Shown: positions 11,930 through 23,869 of the stretch, piece after piece
How the letters are laid out: each line of letters starts with the position of its first letter
How positions within the stretch are numbered: position 1 is the first letter of the stretch
Assembly (NCBI GenBank): GCA_003013855.2
Contig: ML058484.1
Span: 6,993,344 to 7,057,343 of the forward strand
Direction: 5' to 3'
Length of the DNA: 64,000 nucleotides
From: Liriodendron chinense
Taxonomy: Eukaryota > Streptophyta > Magnoliopsida > Magnoliales > Magnoliaceae
Notes under the pieces: generated by a model
The model's input: only the letters and a program-made list of their open reading frames with translations
Told to the model about the DNA's origin: nothing
The model's database searches: none
Made by a program: the position numbers and the translations under genes

Positions 11930-12740
11930 GTGGCCTTGCATGATGGATGACCCACATTGAAGGTGAGATCGACATGAAGGATAGTGGACATTGAAGGTGG
12001 GACCCTCATGATGGACCATTAACATTGAAGGTGAGCCCACATGATGGATGACCCAAGTCAATGTGGGACCTGCATAATGGGCGGTCCACATCAAAGGTTG
12101 GCCCCACGAGATGGACAATGGATATTAAGGGTAAACCAAAGGAACTTAAGGGATAAGTACTTCTGTGATGTCGAAAAAGAAAAAATCTACTTCTTGACTG
12201 ATAAATATTTTATTTACCAAACATGTTTTTTCTGCTAAATAAGTAGAATTCAAAATAACCTACTTGAGGTATAAGTAGCTTAACATAGGGCTTGTTTGGA
12301 TATCACCCAAATTAGTTACTTTTTTTTTTTTTTTTTTTATAACTTAACGTGAGTTAATAAGTCACCTTTTTAACTTAAATTAGTTTAGTAAGCTCCATTG
12401 TAAAAGTAACCCCCCCGTGATGGTCAGTCCACATCAAAGGTGAGCCCCACATTATGGATGACCCTCATTGAGGTGGGTCCACATCAAAGGTGGACCCCTA
12501 TTGATCAATGGCCCACATCCAAAATAGGCCTCACACAATAAATGATCCACATTGAAGGTGGGGCCCACACGATGGACATTCCATGTCAAAGGTGGACTCC
12601 ACATGAGGGGCAGTGGATATTGAATGTGGCCTCGTATGATGAACAATAACATTGAAGGTGGGCCCCACATGATGGAATACCTACATCGAGGTGGGCCTCA
12701 CATAATGGATGGTCCACATCATAGGTCATCCAATGTTGAG
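11930..12740. repeat. Degenerate ACATTGAAGGTGGG minisatellite blocks (copy 1)
   Basis: Two blocks (11930-12115 and 12410-12740) consist of imperfect units of roughly 30-40 bp built from CACATGATGGA, CCACATCAAAGGTGG and GGCCCCACA. They are separated by a segment (12130-12420) containing GGGCTTGTTTGGATATCACC and long T runs, typical of a MITE end. Open frames here (PTFNV-like peptides) are products of the repeat. Confidence 0.6.
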
Positions 12741-13279
12741 CAGCCCTTGTAGACCCTCCACCCTACATGGGCTGATCAATTGCAGTAAGATCCAAACCAT
12801 TGATGACTTCTGAAACCTTAAATTTGTCTACCTTAAAAAACTCTAAACCATGCCAAATTCCATGCTCAAACAAAATCGAGAGGTAGGTCTCAATTGATCC
12901 ATAATCAAATTAGACTCCAAACCAAGCCAAATTTTAAGCTAAATGAAGTTTAATCCTAAGCTAAATCAGAGGCCAAATTCTAAATCATTCCCTAAACTTA
13001 GGGAACCTCAAAATTTAGGCTAAATCTAAGCCAAATTCAAGCCAAATTGAAGCTAAATGTAAGAAGTACATTAAGGGAAGGTTTATTCAAGGGAGAACAT
13101 ATCCAAAAGTCAACTTTCTCTAAAAAAAACCCTTGGATTTCTTCTTAATTACATCATCGACCACTCATAAAGCAAATGAGGGAATGACATGTGGCAGTAA
13201 GCCTCTTTTAACCAATGAGAACCTTCCATGTATTGTTTTTAACCCTCACCTAACCTTTAATTACACTATTGCCATCCCT

Positions 13280-13350
13280 CCAACTATAAAAAGGGTCTCC
13301 CATTCTCATTCTCTACACACCAAAGAGAGGGAGAGAGAGAGAGAGAAAGA
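13280..13350 (+). promoter_or_regulatory. TATA-box-like promoter with GA repeat, no identified gene
   Basis: CAACTATAAAAAGGGTCTCCC is followed about 30 bp later by a CTACACACC stretch and a (GA)n tract, the arrangement of a plant core promoter or of an LTR U3/R boundary. Downstream DNA (13350-14100) has no supported coding sequence. The equivalent at 35610-35695 in copy 2 has a longer GA tract. Confidence 0.3.
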
Positions 13351-16300
13351 GATGAGGGAGCTCACCCATACCCTTCTTCTCGTTAAGCCCTTAAGCAAGC
13401 CACCCAACTTAGCTACCCAACCTATCTCAACTTAGCTACCAACCAATCCAAAACCATCCATCGATCTAAAACAACTAGCTAAAATCACCTATCAAAAAAA
13501 AAAAAAAAAAAAATATCCCAAAACCACCAAGCCAAATCCATCAATGGCACTACTCCTCCAAACTATCCAACCTAGTTATCTAAGCCTTATATCACATCCT
13601 AGCTAACCCAACTCACAAAAAGTCATCTAATCAATCCACATCATCTCAACTGTCTATATTTTCCGGAGTAGGGCTTAGGGTTGAAGGTATACAACCATCT
13701 CTTCTGTGAAGAGTGTTGAGTCCCTTCTTCCCCTTCCCACATCTCGATTTGACAATCATTTCAAGTGACACATTTATCGATTTTTCCTTATTTTTCTTAT
13801 AATTAGTCACAACACTGATCTTCTCTCTCAAATCCGTGCTCTTTTAATCAATTCGTTTTGCTCATAATCATTTGCAGCACTTCTTCTCTCAAGTTTTATT
13901 TAGTTCTTGATTTTGATATAATTTCTTGGATAATTATCATCTTGCTAGTTAACTGGTATTCTTGTTCTTTACTCTTCTCTATCTATCCATTGTTATCACC
14001 TTTATTTTATTGTATTGTTTAATTTTGTGCCTTGAGATTCTTTCATCAATCTTTGTAAGTTGCTTGTGTGTGAAATAGCCCGCTCAAGTTTTAGATAAGC
14101 TGATTTTGTGGGAATTTGTTAATCCTCGTGATGTATGCCTGATGAATGGGACGGGCCAAATATACACACCATGGTTGGCGTCCTCTCTAATTTCACCCCT
14201 GGTGTGGCCCACCTCAGTTATGGAACCATCTTATTTTTGTCTCCATCATCATCTTACATAAATGAGTAGACATCACACATACAACACGATAGGCCCATGA
14301 CACTGGGTTATTTCATGCGTAGCATACAACTTGAGTTTTCAAGTATACATTTCATGTTTTGGCTCATACAAACGGGACCCATGGTCCAATAATCCAAACT
14401 GTTGCGATGATGGGCTTCACCTTCGAGGCTCCATCCACAAAAAAAATCTTTCTGGTCTGAAGATGCCAGGAACACCAAAATGAACGATAATTTCATTACG
14501 CTCATCAATATGCCACATTAGGGAAAACAATAGGTTGTACCACATGATTTTGAGGGCTTTTTAAGGCAAAAGTTTAGTCGGGTGGCCCACCGGAGTTTTG
14601 AATATGCCTTATTTTTTGGATAAAGGCTAAACATGGGGTGATGCACCTGATGGATGGGTTGGATTCAATTGAATTAATTATAGTTGCTTTCCCACCAAGA
14701 GAAAGTAACCAACCGGGTAGGTATGCATATGTGCAAGCGTTTTCATCTTATGCGTGGATTCGACTAGTTCAGGACCTGATCCAACCCGTGAGACACCACA
14801 TATATGTGCCCAAAAATAAATTAGATTTAAATATGAAGTAGGGAAAAAAGAGAGATGAGAGGGGGATGTGAGATAAGAGAGTGATATAATCAACATAAAG
14901 ATTACAAGCAATTTGCTATATTATCTTTAAGTATAGGTAGGTTAGCGAAGTCTGGCAGAAGACTAACCTCTTTCACTGACCTGGCTTATACCTTCTCTAG
15001 TATTTTCCTTTTCTCAGCTGTGGAGCCTTAAAAATCTCTGGATGCGATGTTCCTCCTCTTCTTACATAAAATGTAATTATCTATTAGAAGTCATATATCT
15101 TTTTGCTTGTAAGAATCTGTGGCCTATATTGGGCTTTTAGCACCTCCATAGGACTCCGGTGTCTGACCCACAACCTCAAGAGAGGACGAACTACTTTAGT
15201 GGAGGATACTGAAACTGACCCGCACTTGGTGCCGGTATGACATCTGACCTACCCATTTCCCAAGGAGCTGGCAAGATGGCGAGTCCACTTATCTTACCCA
15301 CATTATAATCAAGGGACCTTTGCTGACCCGCACTGTATGGAACTTGTAAGGCGATGGATTCACAATCTGACCCACATTCGTAGGTAGGGTGGAACCCACT
15401 ACATTGGCGGTAACCTTTACATTTTTTAGGTTCTTTTAGTGGGCCACTGATCTGCCAAATTTGCAGATGAAATGGAGTATCCTTTTTGGGAGTTTCTACG
15501 TTCAGCAACTCAGGGTCGTTATTGTTGCAGAGGGATGTCCCAGCTCTAATTTCGTTTGCTGCTTTCCTTTAGGTGGGCCAGGTGATGTTGCTTTCATTGC
15601 CTTTGCATTAGGTGCAATTTGACTTTGTTACCATTAGTGTGGCCCATCTAACTTTTGTATCGTTCTGAACCTTCGTATGTATGATGAAAGTAAGTGTTAT
15701 CATCTATGTACGGAGTGTATTTCACTTATACAATGTGGGCCTAACAGTTTTCAATTCACCACTGTGCATGGGAATTAAAAAGACGACGATAATGTAATTT
15801 CTCCGCTGAAAAAGCACACATGGATACACTATTTAGTAAAATCCATATTACAGAGGCATTTTGCTGAAAAATTTCCCAAATACAAGCGGTAAAATGTGCT
15901 GGTTAAGAGCATCTCTCAACTGGCAGAGAATGTGGAGTGACTTGGGTCTAGTAACTGTGAGTTATGGTGAGTCAGCTGTGAGACAGAGCTAGAACTAAGA
16001 TTCCCATTGACTCGTTGGGTCGATTTAACTTAGTCCAGTTTGAGTTGAATCAGCAAGTTTTCAAACTATGCTTGCAATCAAATGGGTCAAATGTATTTTT
16101 TTTTAGAGGGTCAGGTCACGATGGGCCACAGGCTAACGGGTCACGGGTCAGGTTTGAGCTAAAATTCATAGTCAGCATAACAAATGAGTTGAGCTTGGGC
16201 CAGCCTCAACCAAATCCCAACTTGACCCCTCCGTAAGAAGAGTGGGGATGGGTTGGGTTTGGTCTCCCTTGGAGTCAGCCCAAGCATTTTGCCCAAACTT

Positions 16301-16700
16301 GGCCCAAAACCTATTACCCTCTGACCCAACCCAATTCATTTAATTGCAAATGAATCATGCTCATCTGTCCCAACCCAACTACAAACCACTCAGGTTTAAG
16401 AGTGGAATACGATACTAGGCTATACAAAACCTAGCCCAAGGCAACGAATATCTACATACATAAAAAATTCACAGTTGATGAATAATTGACATTGATTAAT
16501 TGACATTTTAATTTTAACCATCTATTTTAGGCCCAGGTGAGTCCCACTGAATCATGCAATCAATGAAATCTTTGCGTCATCAACTATCCTCAGTTGATGA
16601 ATAATGAAGTCATGGATTGTGAACCCCATTACAATGGAGAGGCCTCTTGGATTATGAGTTTGGCTTGTCTCACGGAATACGTACCTTTCCCCTTTGTCTA
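13351..16700. other. Non-coding repeat-derived DNA
   Basis: No gene supported. Pieces of GTGGCCCACC-type interspersed repeat occur near 14210 and 14590; the region 15190-15470 carries repeated CTGACCCGCAC/CTGACCCACA motifs. About 145 bp of it (15325-15468) is missing from copy 2, with TTTGC-GATGAAATGG at the junction. Confidence 0.35.
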
Positions 16701-16703
16701 TTT

Positions 16704-16847
16704 CCTTACTCTTGTCCATATAATTTCTTGTTTTGCTTCTTATTTTGATTTCCTTGCTCTTGTCCATATAATTTCTTGTTTTGCTTCTTATTTTAATTTC
16801 CTTACTCTTGTCCATATAATTTCTTGTTTTGCTTCTTATTTTGATTT
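16704..16847. repeat. 48-bp minisatellite, three units
   Basis: The unit starting CCTTACTCTTGTCCATATAA begins at 16704, 16752 and 16800. Copy 2 has only two units (38789 and 38837). The open frames across it are translations of the repeat (48 bp is a multiple of three). Confidence 0.9.
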
Positions 16848-17040
16848 TCTCTCATGCTTAAAAAGATATTCTAATCTCACTTATAGTTGTATACAAAGTG
16901 GGAGCAACAACTATTTGGAAGAATAGTGCAAATGAGCTCTCATTAAGATAGGGACATTGATTTAAAGGAAAAAAAAATACTATTCAAACAATATGCTAGT
17001 ATAATTCTGCCAACATATGCATTATAAATGTAGCTAGTGT

Positions 17041-18650
17041 GGAATCTTCCCGAGTCAAGTTGACCAAGACGAGTTTCGCGTCAAGTCAATGAGTTGTAGA
17101 ACTATTGAAAAGACCTGTTAAAAAGAGAAATTTGCTTACTTTTGACTGTATCCGATCACATCTCCTAGGTATGATAGACTTCTAATCATACGCATGCATT
17201 CATTCTTTTGAGTATTGTTTTTATGGTTGTTGGCCATTTTCAACCATTACTATAATTGAGGGCATAAACTCAATAAGAACAAAGGAGCTAGTGTCATTAT
17301 CAGCCCAAGAGCTAATCGACTGTTATATTGCTAATAAAGGATGTTGTGTAGACTTCCCAAACGTTGCATTTAGGTATATTAAAAAAAATGGAGGGATAAC
17401 TGCGGAACAAAAATATCTTTCATGGGAAAAGAAGGAACATGTTGTTCAAATAAGGTACGAACAGAAGTATCATTTTGATGGTTAATGTCCTCCTTGATTA
17501 AGGGTAAGTTATTGTTCAGGTGGGGTGCATGTGCCACCATGTATTCAACATTCAAACAGTTCAAAAATTAGAGAAGATCATTTATGAACAATGAATAGCA
17601 TGTTGTCCCAGTACATACATTGTCGGCCTGAAGTGTGGGTCAGCCTAATTAGTGTGCCAATTCATATTCATGTTGGCTCAGATATTCGAAGGCTGAAGTG
17701 TTATATAAACATGAAAAGTTGGCATGTGTTCCCTAAGTGGAAAGTAAATTAAGGTGTATGCAAATATTTAACATTTATTTATGCATTCGTATATGAACGG
17801 ATTGCACTAATATAAAATTTATTTGAGTTTTGTATGATAATTCTCATGTAGTGATTATTGATGGGCATGAGTACGTTTATCTTGCAACCGCTTTCAACAA
17901 TGCATCATCGTTGTTGGCGGGCACATGCTCATGCCCATCAATAATCACAACATCAGAATTCTCCTGCAAAACTCAAATACATTTTATATTGTTGCACTAA
18001 ATTCATACATGAATGCATAAATCAATGTTAAATATTTGCATACACCTTCATGAACACTAATTTACCGTCCACTTGGGGAACACATGCCAACTTGTAATGT
18101 CCGTATAACATCTCAGCCTTCCAATATGTGGGCCAACATGAATATGTGGCACATGCACCCCAGATGAACAGTAACTTAGCCTTCATGAAGGTGGACGTGA
18201 ACCATCCCTATAATAGTTTTGTTCCCACCTTATTTATAAGTCATTTTACTTCTTTGCCCGTGTAAGGATAGTTTTCTTCCGCCATTATCCCTCCATTTTT
18301 TTTAAATATAATTGAAGTCAACATCCGGGAAGCCTCCAACACATCCTCCATTGGCGGTATCACAGTCGATTAGTTGTTGGGTCGACAACGACACTAACTG
18401 TTTTGTTCTAATTTGGTTTATGCCCTCAACTGCAGTAACGGCCGAAAATATCCAACTGGCTGCAACAACAATATTCAAGAAAATGAATGCATGAGTATTA
18501 TTGGAATTCTATCATACCTAGGAGATGTGATCATATACAGCCAGAAGTAAGCTTATTTGTCTTCCAAACAGGTCTTTTCAATAGTTTTACAACTCGTTGA
18601 CTTGACTCGAAACTCGTCCTAGTCAACTTGACTCGGGAAGATTTCGAGCC
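17041..18650. repeat. Large inverted repeat (fold-back) of protease gene sequence, copy 1
   Basis: The left arm (about 17041-17871) and right arm (17928 to about 18650) are reverse complements, roughly 80-85 percent identical by eye, with a 56-bp spacer (17872-17927). Matching landmarks include AATCTTCCCGAGTCAAGTTGAC at the outer ends, GATCACATCTCCTAGGTATG, GTGTATGCAAATATTTAACATT, and GTGATTATTGATGGGCATGAG at the inner ends. Both arms carry exon 2, intron 2 and the start of exon 3 of a papain-like protease gene. The right arm is in register with the protease pseudogene on the minus strand. Confidence 0.88.
17227..17451 (+). pseudogene. Papain-family cysteine protease exon 2 fragment (left arm)
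   Basis: The plus strand reads GCWPFSTITIIEGINSIRTK then ELVSLSAQELIDC, the hallmark block following the active-site cysteine in C1A proteases (consensus CWAFS...EGIN...LVSLSEQELVDC). It continues through NVAFRYIKKNGGIT to a donor-like site at AATAAG|GTACG near 17451. The catalytic Cys-Trp pair is present here (TGT TGG), unlike the other three copies, but the splice acceptor before it is not recognisable. The start of exon 3 (VVIIDGHEY) follows at about 17845-17875. Only exons 2 and 3 are present, without exon 1 or the His/Asn region, so it is a fragment forming one arm of the fold-back. Confidence 0.8.
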
Positions 18651-20156
18651 GAGTCTTCCTGATTTGTAGTCTTAAACCGAGATTCCTGCCAACAAAGTCA
18701 AACCCACTAACCAGCAGGCTACATGCCTTCCTGTTGTTTAGTTACCTACTTTTTTAGTACTTGTAATAGCTCATGCAAGTGTGTGTGTGTTAGGGTAAAT
18801 ATTTTTAATTTAATAATTAAATATTGAAGTTGAGTCAAATGAACTCGATCGAGTCTTTGAGTTAGCCTGACCCAGATGGACATTAAGGACCCAATTGGAT
18901 ACTACCAAATAAGTTACTTTTTCTACTTAGATAAGTAACTTATTTGAGATAAATAAGTTTGGTTTATGATCACTTATAAGTAACTTTTTTTATTTAAAGC
19001 TATTTAATCACTAAGTTAAATCAAGTTTTTAGATTTTCGAACTGTTGTCTTATCTTGGGCTGTCAACAGATATTGGGCTGGACTGGGGCTAGGCAAAATG
19101 ATTTTTTTTAATAGCTCTGGCCAGAGCAATTAAAAAATGTGGGCCAAAGTCAACCCCAAGCCTGGGCCATAGATAACCTTAGTCTTTTCTACCACTGCTA
19201 GCTGTGTAAGACATCCATGCCATGCAAATGGTAGGCCCCACTGAAGATCACCAAGCACAAAAATAGGCCCTATCCGCACATCAGGTGGGTCTATCCTGTA
19301 TGTTGAGTCACACCATCGATTTTCCATCGATTCTAATTGTATGGCTCACCTGATGACCGGACCTATTTTTTGTCCTAGATGATCTTCATGTTTGGGCCTA
19401 CTGTTTCCATGTTATGGATAATGTCCAACCAAGCTGAGTACGATGACAAGTTATAGCATACTTCTGGCTGTATGTGATTAGTTCTCTATGGGTTTGTTTG
19501 AAATGATCAATCTTGAACACACGATCTACATGCAGGAAGTGCCAACAAATTATCATTTGTGGGATCACCAGCCCATTGGGTGGCCAACAACCTACCCCTG
19601 CGTGCAAAAACTGCATGATTAAGATCTAGTGGTCAGTGAGGACACTAATATAAAAGTTTCGGTTAATTGTTTTTACACTATCATTCCTCATTATCAGTAA
19701 GACAGAGATATGGTTGTTTTATCTCTCTTACCACAGTACTCGCCTTGGTGCTTGACTTCCATTATAAGGTGGGAGGCCGGTCATCTTCTCATACATGAAA
19801 TTCCCAGTCCCACGCGGGCTCCCTCGACACATCCTGTGGTGACTGATTCCATGGCCTGTGTAACAGCTCCTGAACTCTTCATTAGTCATGTCTGCAAACT
19901 CGTTCAGCTTCAACTTACACGTAGCATCCTTCTTGTTGAAAAAATGTACGAGCTCGTTTTCTTTGAAGACATTGAAGCGCTTGAGGTCCTCTTCAAGGTC
20001 CCAAGAAATACCATAATGGCTATGCCACCTCTTGTACAAATCCCATAACATTTCTTCCCAAGTGAAGTCTTTGTCATCTTTGTCATCAAGAAGGAAGCTG
20101 TCAGCGATTGTGAAGAGAAAAACAAGGGAAAGAGCTAGAAACAGAAACTACCCCAT
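17884..20156 (-). pseudogene. Papain-like cysteine protease pseudogene (KDEL/vignain-like), copy 1
   Basis: Exon 1 (19732-20156) encodes a signal peptide (FLFLALSLVFLFTIADSF), the I29 inhibitor propeptide (LWDLYKRW..., ERFNIN-type RFNVFKEN, then LNEFADMTNEEF and HHRM.RGSPRGTGNFMYEK) and the start of the mature enzyme. Exon 2 (about 18250-18459) has VEGINQIRTKQLVSLSTQQL and IDCDTANGGC. Exon 3 (about 17884-17963) starts ENSDVVIIDGHEHVPANN and is cut off at the fold-back spacer, so the catalytic His and Asn are absent. Lesions: codon 3 is TAG where copy 2 has AAG, 28 bp are missing before the exon-1 donor, exon 2 has a one-base insertion (ATTTAAAAAAAATGG), and Ser (AGT) precedes the active-site Trp. 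The family normally makes secreted or ER/vacuolar endopeptidases. Non-functional as an enzyme; possible hairpin-RNA source. Confidence 0.88.
18651..19731 (-). other. Protease intron 1 region with repeat content (copy 1)
   Basis: Between exons 2 and 1 of the pseudogene. It contains a GGATACTACCAAATAAGTTAC MITE-like stretch (18890-19010). The segment 19490-19620 is repeated at 51120-51275 beside another exon-1 fragment, confirming that it belongs to the protease gene rather than to an inserted element. Confidence 0.6.
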
Positions 20157-20229
20157 CATTTGTATGGAATGAAAGAGAAACAGAAACAAGGGACAGCTCT
20201 CTCTATTATTAATGTGGCAGGTTGATGTG

Positions 20230-20447
20230 CAAATCAGTAGAGCTGGACATTGAGCCAGACCGAGTCGAACTTTGCCCAACTCGACTCGGCTTGGTTGGAC
20301 TTTGACCTGAGCTCAAACTCGGTTTGGCTTAGTCCTAAATTTGGACTGGTCAGCTCGAGCTCGGTTCAGTCTGAAATTTGACTGGTCTGAACCGAGTTGA
20401 GGCGAGCATGCTCCATTTTTCATATATATATATATATATATATATAA

Positions 20448-20478
<31 letters not shown>

Positions 20479-20911
20479 ATTCATTTAAAATTTTCAAAAA
20501 CCATACTTAATTTAAAAAAAAAAAAAAAACACAACCATAGTAATATTCACTAGTCAAACATGAGTTAGGGTTTGGATGGGTTAAGGGTTTGAAAGGAGGT
20601 AGGGTCGTGTGCGGGCAGAGTGCGTGAAAAAAGAAAGTAAATAAGTAATTTTTATTTATTTATTTATACTATACACATGATCCAGACCGAGCCATTTCTA
20701 GTCGAACTCGAGTTCGACTCGAGTAACAAGTAATTAAGGTCGAGTCGAGTTCAGTCATACTTAAACTCGGCTCAGTTTCTTTTTGAACCACACCTTCCTA
20801 GCTCAACTTGGTTCGAACTCCACAACAAGTCAAGCCCAACCGAGTTTTTTCGAGCCGAGTTGAGTCGAGTTAACCGAGTTGGCTCAGCTCGTGTCCAGCT
20901 CTACAAATCAG
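20230..20911. mobile_element. Non-autonomous hAT-like element, copy 1 (666 bp plus 8-bp TSD)
   Basis: The element (20238-20903) begins TAGAGCTGGACA and ends TGTCCAGCTCTA, a perfect 12-bp terminal inverted repeat, and is flanked by CAAATCAG on both sides (20230-20237 and 20904-20911), an 8-bp target duplication typical of hAT. It has no transposase frame. The interior is rich in CGAGTCGAGT motifs and carries a (TA)n(GA)n tract. The same insertion with the same target duplication is in copy 2 (45661-46388), so it predates the segmental duplication. A right-end fragment of the family is at 6620-6830. Confidence 0.9.
20422..20473. repeat. (TA)n(GA)n compound microsatellite
   Basis: About 25 bp of TA followed by about 25 bp of GA inside the hAT-like element. 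The paralogous tract in copy 2 is about twice as long. Confidence 0.95.
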
Positions 20912-23389
20912 GTCGGCCCATATGCAAGGCCCTATCTTAGATGGTTTATGTCTGTCTTGAAAATCACACAATTTAGACAATCATATCCATCTGATCGGTG
21001 TCCATTAAGGCGATGGTGGAAAACAAAAATAGTTAACAGTAAATTAGCAACATGATTAACTGTAGGAAAACTGATGGATCTCATGGGCTTTGTTTTAAAA
21101 CGCAAGCCATCTGTGCCCGTGCCTGTATACGGGTGGACCTGACTGATAACTCCATGCATCACCCTAAGACGGGTCCTGCAGAGAGATGGCTCTATAGTTA
21201 TGGCTATAAAAAAAAAAAAAAATTCAATGGTTAAATGTAGTTCTGGAGAAATTTTTAGTGGAGATGGCTGCTGGTCACTGGCAGTCCGCACGTACGATCA
21301 TGGGTGGGATGGGTGATACATACCAGAAAAGGGTGATGTGGAATTGGTTAAAAAAGGTAATGTTTGGAGATTAAAAAATTAAACAGAATTTGTGGGGTGT
21401 TTTCATTAAAATATGAATCGAGTTGAAAACTTAACTGGTTATTTATTTCCTAGTCAAATTGGACTATTTTCCAGTTAACCAGATTATTTACACCCTGTTT
21501 GGCACCCTGGTTTTAGTCGTAAATGAGTGTATTTTAAATCTAAATAGCTGCTTTGTGCGTTTGGCAGCCTTGGATTTGGAGGTAAATGAGATTTGTAGTA
21601 AATGAGTGTATTTTAAATCCAAATAGCTTTGTGCGTTTGGCAGCCTTGGATTTGGAGGTAAATGAGATTTTCAGATTATTGCAATTTTCTCCTCATGTTA
21701 TAATAGAAAATGGATCGGAGCTTAGCTAAGCCCACACACGTGCAATAAAGCTAATGTATATACCACACGGGCTAGCATGGCATGATAGGTCTAAGATCCA
21801 ACCCGTGACACCTTAGCCCAAGAACGAGATTGATCCACTAAGAAAAAGTACTTCAAGAAAACAAAAACAAAAACAAAAAAAAAAAAAAAAAACAAAAAAA
21901 AAACAAAAAAAGAAGAAGAAGATTGATCCACTGGTTCGGTGGGCCACAATTTAGAAAGCAAGTTTACGCACGGCTTTGAAAAACTTGGCTGAAATTTTAT
22001 CACCCATCTGCTTGTTTCCAATATAGGCGCCCACATACTCAGTGGACCATTTTGTTTTTTAAAACATGTGCAAGGTCGGACCAACTTAATAGATGGATTG
22101 GACCTCACACCTATGTGTGTAGCTTGTACGTTATCCTTTCACATATGCATGTGCACTTAGCAAAGCATAAAATAGAGAGGAATGATTATTATGCAGAAGA
22201 TAATTACTCAACAAATCTCGACAATAATAACATATTTATTATTTATCATAAACTAATAAATAATTTAAAACTTTCTAAATAGATAAGTATATAATGATGG
22301 GATTTTTGCAAATAGCTTTAATGTGGTATTTGCAAATACCTACATGAAAATAATACGTTTGTAAATAGCCTCATTAATAATTTGTCAGCTAGTTTTTTCA
22401 GCATTGTTAACTTTTTTGGCATATTTTGAAAAAATTGAGAAACTATATATCCTTACTTTAAATTAGTTTTTAATGTGGCAAATTAGTTTTTAATATGTGC
22501 CACATAAGGGAAATTAAAGAATTTGAGAAAATTTTTATGGTATTATTCCATATGGATATTTTCATCATTTTCCAACAGATGCTAATGAAAGTTATAAAAA
22601 ACTAAGAACATGGGTATTTGCAATAACAACAAATTAACAATATGGCTGTTTACAAACCATATTTTCTTCTACAGGTATTTACAACCAACCACCAAAATTA
22701 TTCATTCATTGCCATATTTAATTAATTCCTTGTTCACAAATCATAGAATTCCACAATTAATATAATCCAAATCATCATTAACAATTTTCAACATACACGT
22801 ATGGTATCACGAAAGCTCAACTCTTCATAGTTAATATAATCAATATCAAGTATGAAATTTATCACGTGATATTCAGAATTAAATAAATATGCACCACTAA
22901 CTCATCATCAAACTAATTATTATAAATGGAGGAAAGCTTGAAGGGTGTAAACATCACTGTAGGATGCGAATCCTCTTCTACATTGGCTAGAGTGCAAGGA
23001 CGTGCCGTAAGCAAAAGTCCATTCTTAAATTTAATGAATGGTTAGGATTTTCATTAGAAATTAAATTTAGTAAGGTTTATTCTATAATCCTTAACTTATA
23101 TGGGGTTGGGGTTGGGGTTAGGTTTTTAAGAAATTTGGAACCTAGTTTACACTTAAACTATAACAATAATAATAATGAAATAAGAATCATAATAATCAAA
23201 ATGATAATTAGTAGCAGTTCCCAACAACAAAAACAATAATTATTATTTCTAATAATACTAATCCTAATAATATTAATAACAAATCAAAATTGTAGGATAA
23301 ATGGGAGCCAACTTACCTATCTGCTTGAACCGAACTCAATGATGACTCATCTCCACAACCCGCCTAAACCAGCCACTGTTGCCGGAGTT
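20912..23389. other. Repeat-derived non-coding DNA (copy 1)
   Basis: No gene supported. A two-copy tandem of about 78 bp lies at 21521-21674 (AAATGAGTGTATTTTAAATC ... TTTGGCAGCCTTGGATTTGG). 22290-22690 has TTTGCAAATAGC/TATTTGCAAATACC near one end and CTGTTTACAAACCATATTTT near the other, suggesting a MITE whose termini I cannot fix. 21208-21222 is a 15-base A run. Confidence 0.4.
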
Positions 23390-23394
23390 ATTGA

Positions 23395-23852
23395 TATAAG
23401 TTTTCTATATAGTGGGCCGACTGATCAATGGTCCAGATTTGAATACAGATGCAGATTCATGTGTGGACTGATCAGTGGACCCTACTACAGTCGTGATCTA
23501 CAGAATTAAGAGGGGTTGCGCGTCTACACTGCCTGTGGCAGTATTGTAGTTGAACATGGATTCCTGTTAGCCAAATTCGTGTGGAGCAAGGGTGGCAGTG
23601 TTTTGGTGGGTTTCAAACACTGCGACACCCACTACAAATCCTATTTAAAGGGTGCTTGGTCCCCAATCCGGGATTACATTGAAAATAAGTCCCATCTAAG
23701 GTTTTCTCTACAGCAATCCCAGGAGAGGAAGATCCAGATCTCAGATATTGGAGATGGCCGACCAAACAGGTATGTCTTTGTCTCAGATTATCTGATCCAC
23801 ATATTCGATGCACTGTACGGTCCTTCAATTCCGCAATATACAGATTCTTACA
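23395..23852 (+). repeat. Copia 5' LTR
   Basis: 458 bp, beginning TATAAG (TGTAAG in the 3' LTR, so the canonical TG has mutated) and ending TTACA. CTATTTAAAGG at about 23641 is a TATA-like promoter element. The 154-codon frame across this LTR is not a gene; it is repeated only in part in the 3' LTR. Confidence 0.93.
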
Positions 23853-23854
23853 GC

Positions 23855-23866
23855 TGGTATCAGAGC
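23855..23866 (+). other. Primer binding site (tRNA-Met type)
   Basis: TGGTATCAGAGC starts two bases after the 5' LTR. This is the usual initiator-tRNA-Met primer binding site of plant Copia elements. Confidence 0.93.
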
Positions 23867-23869
23867 CAA

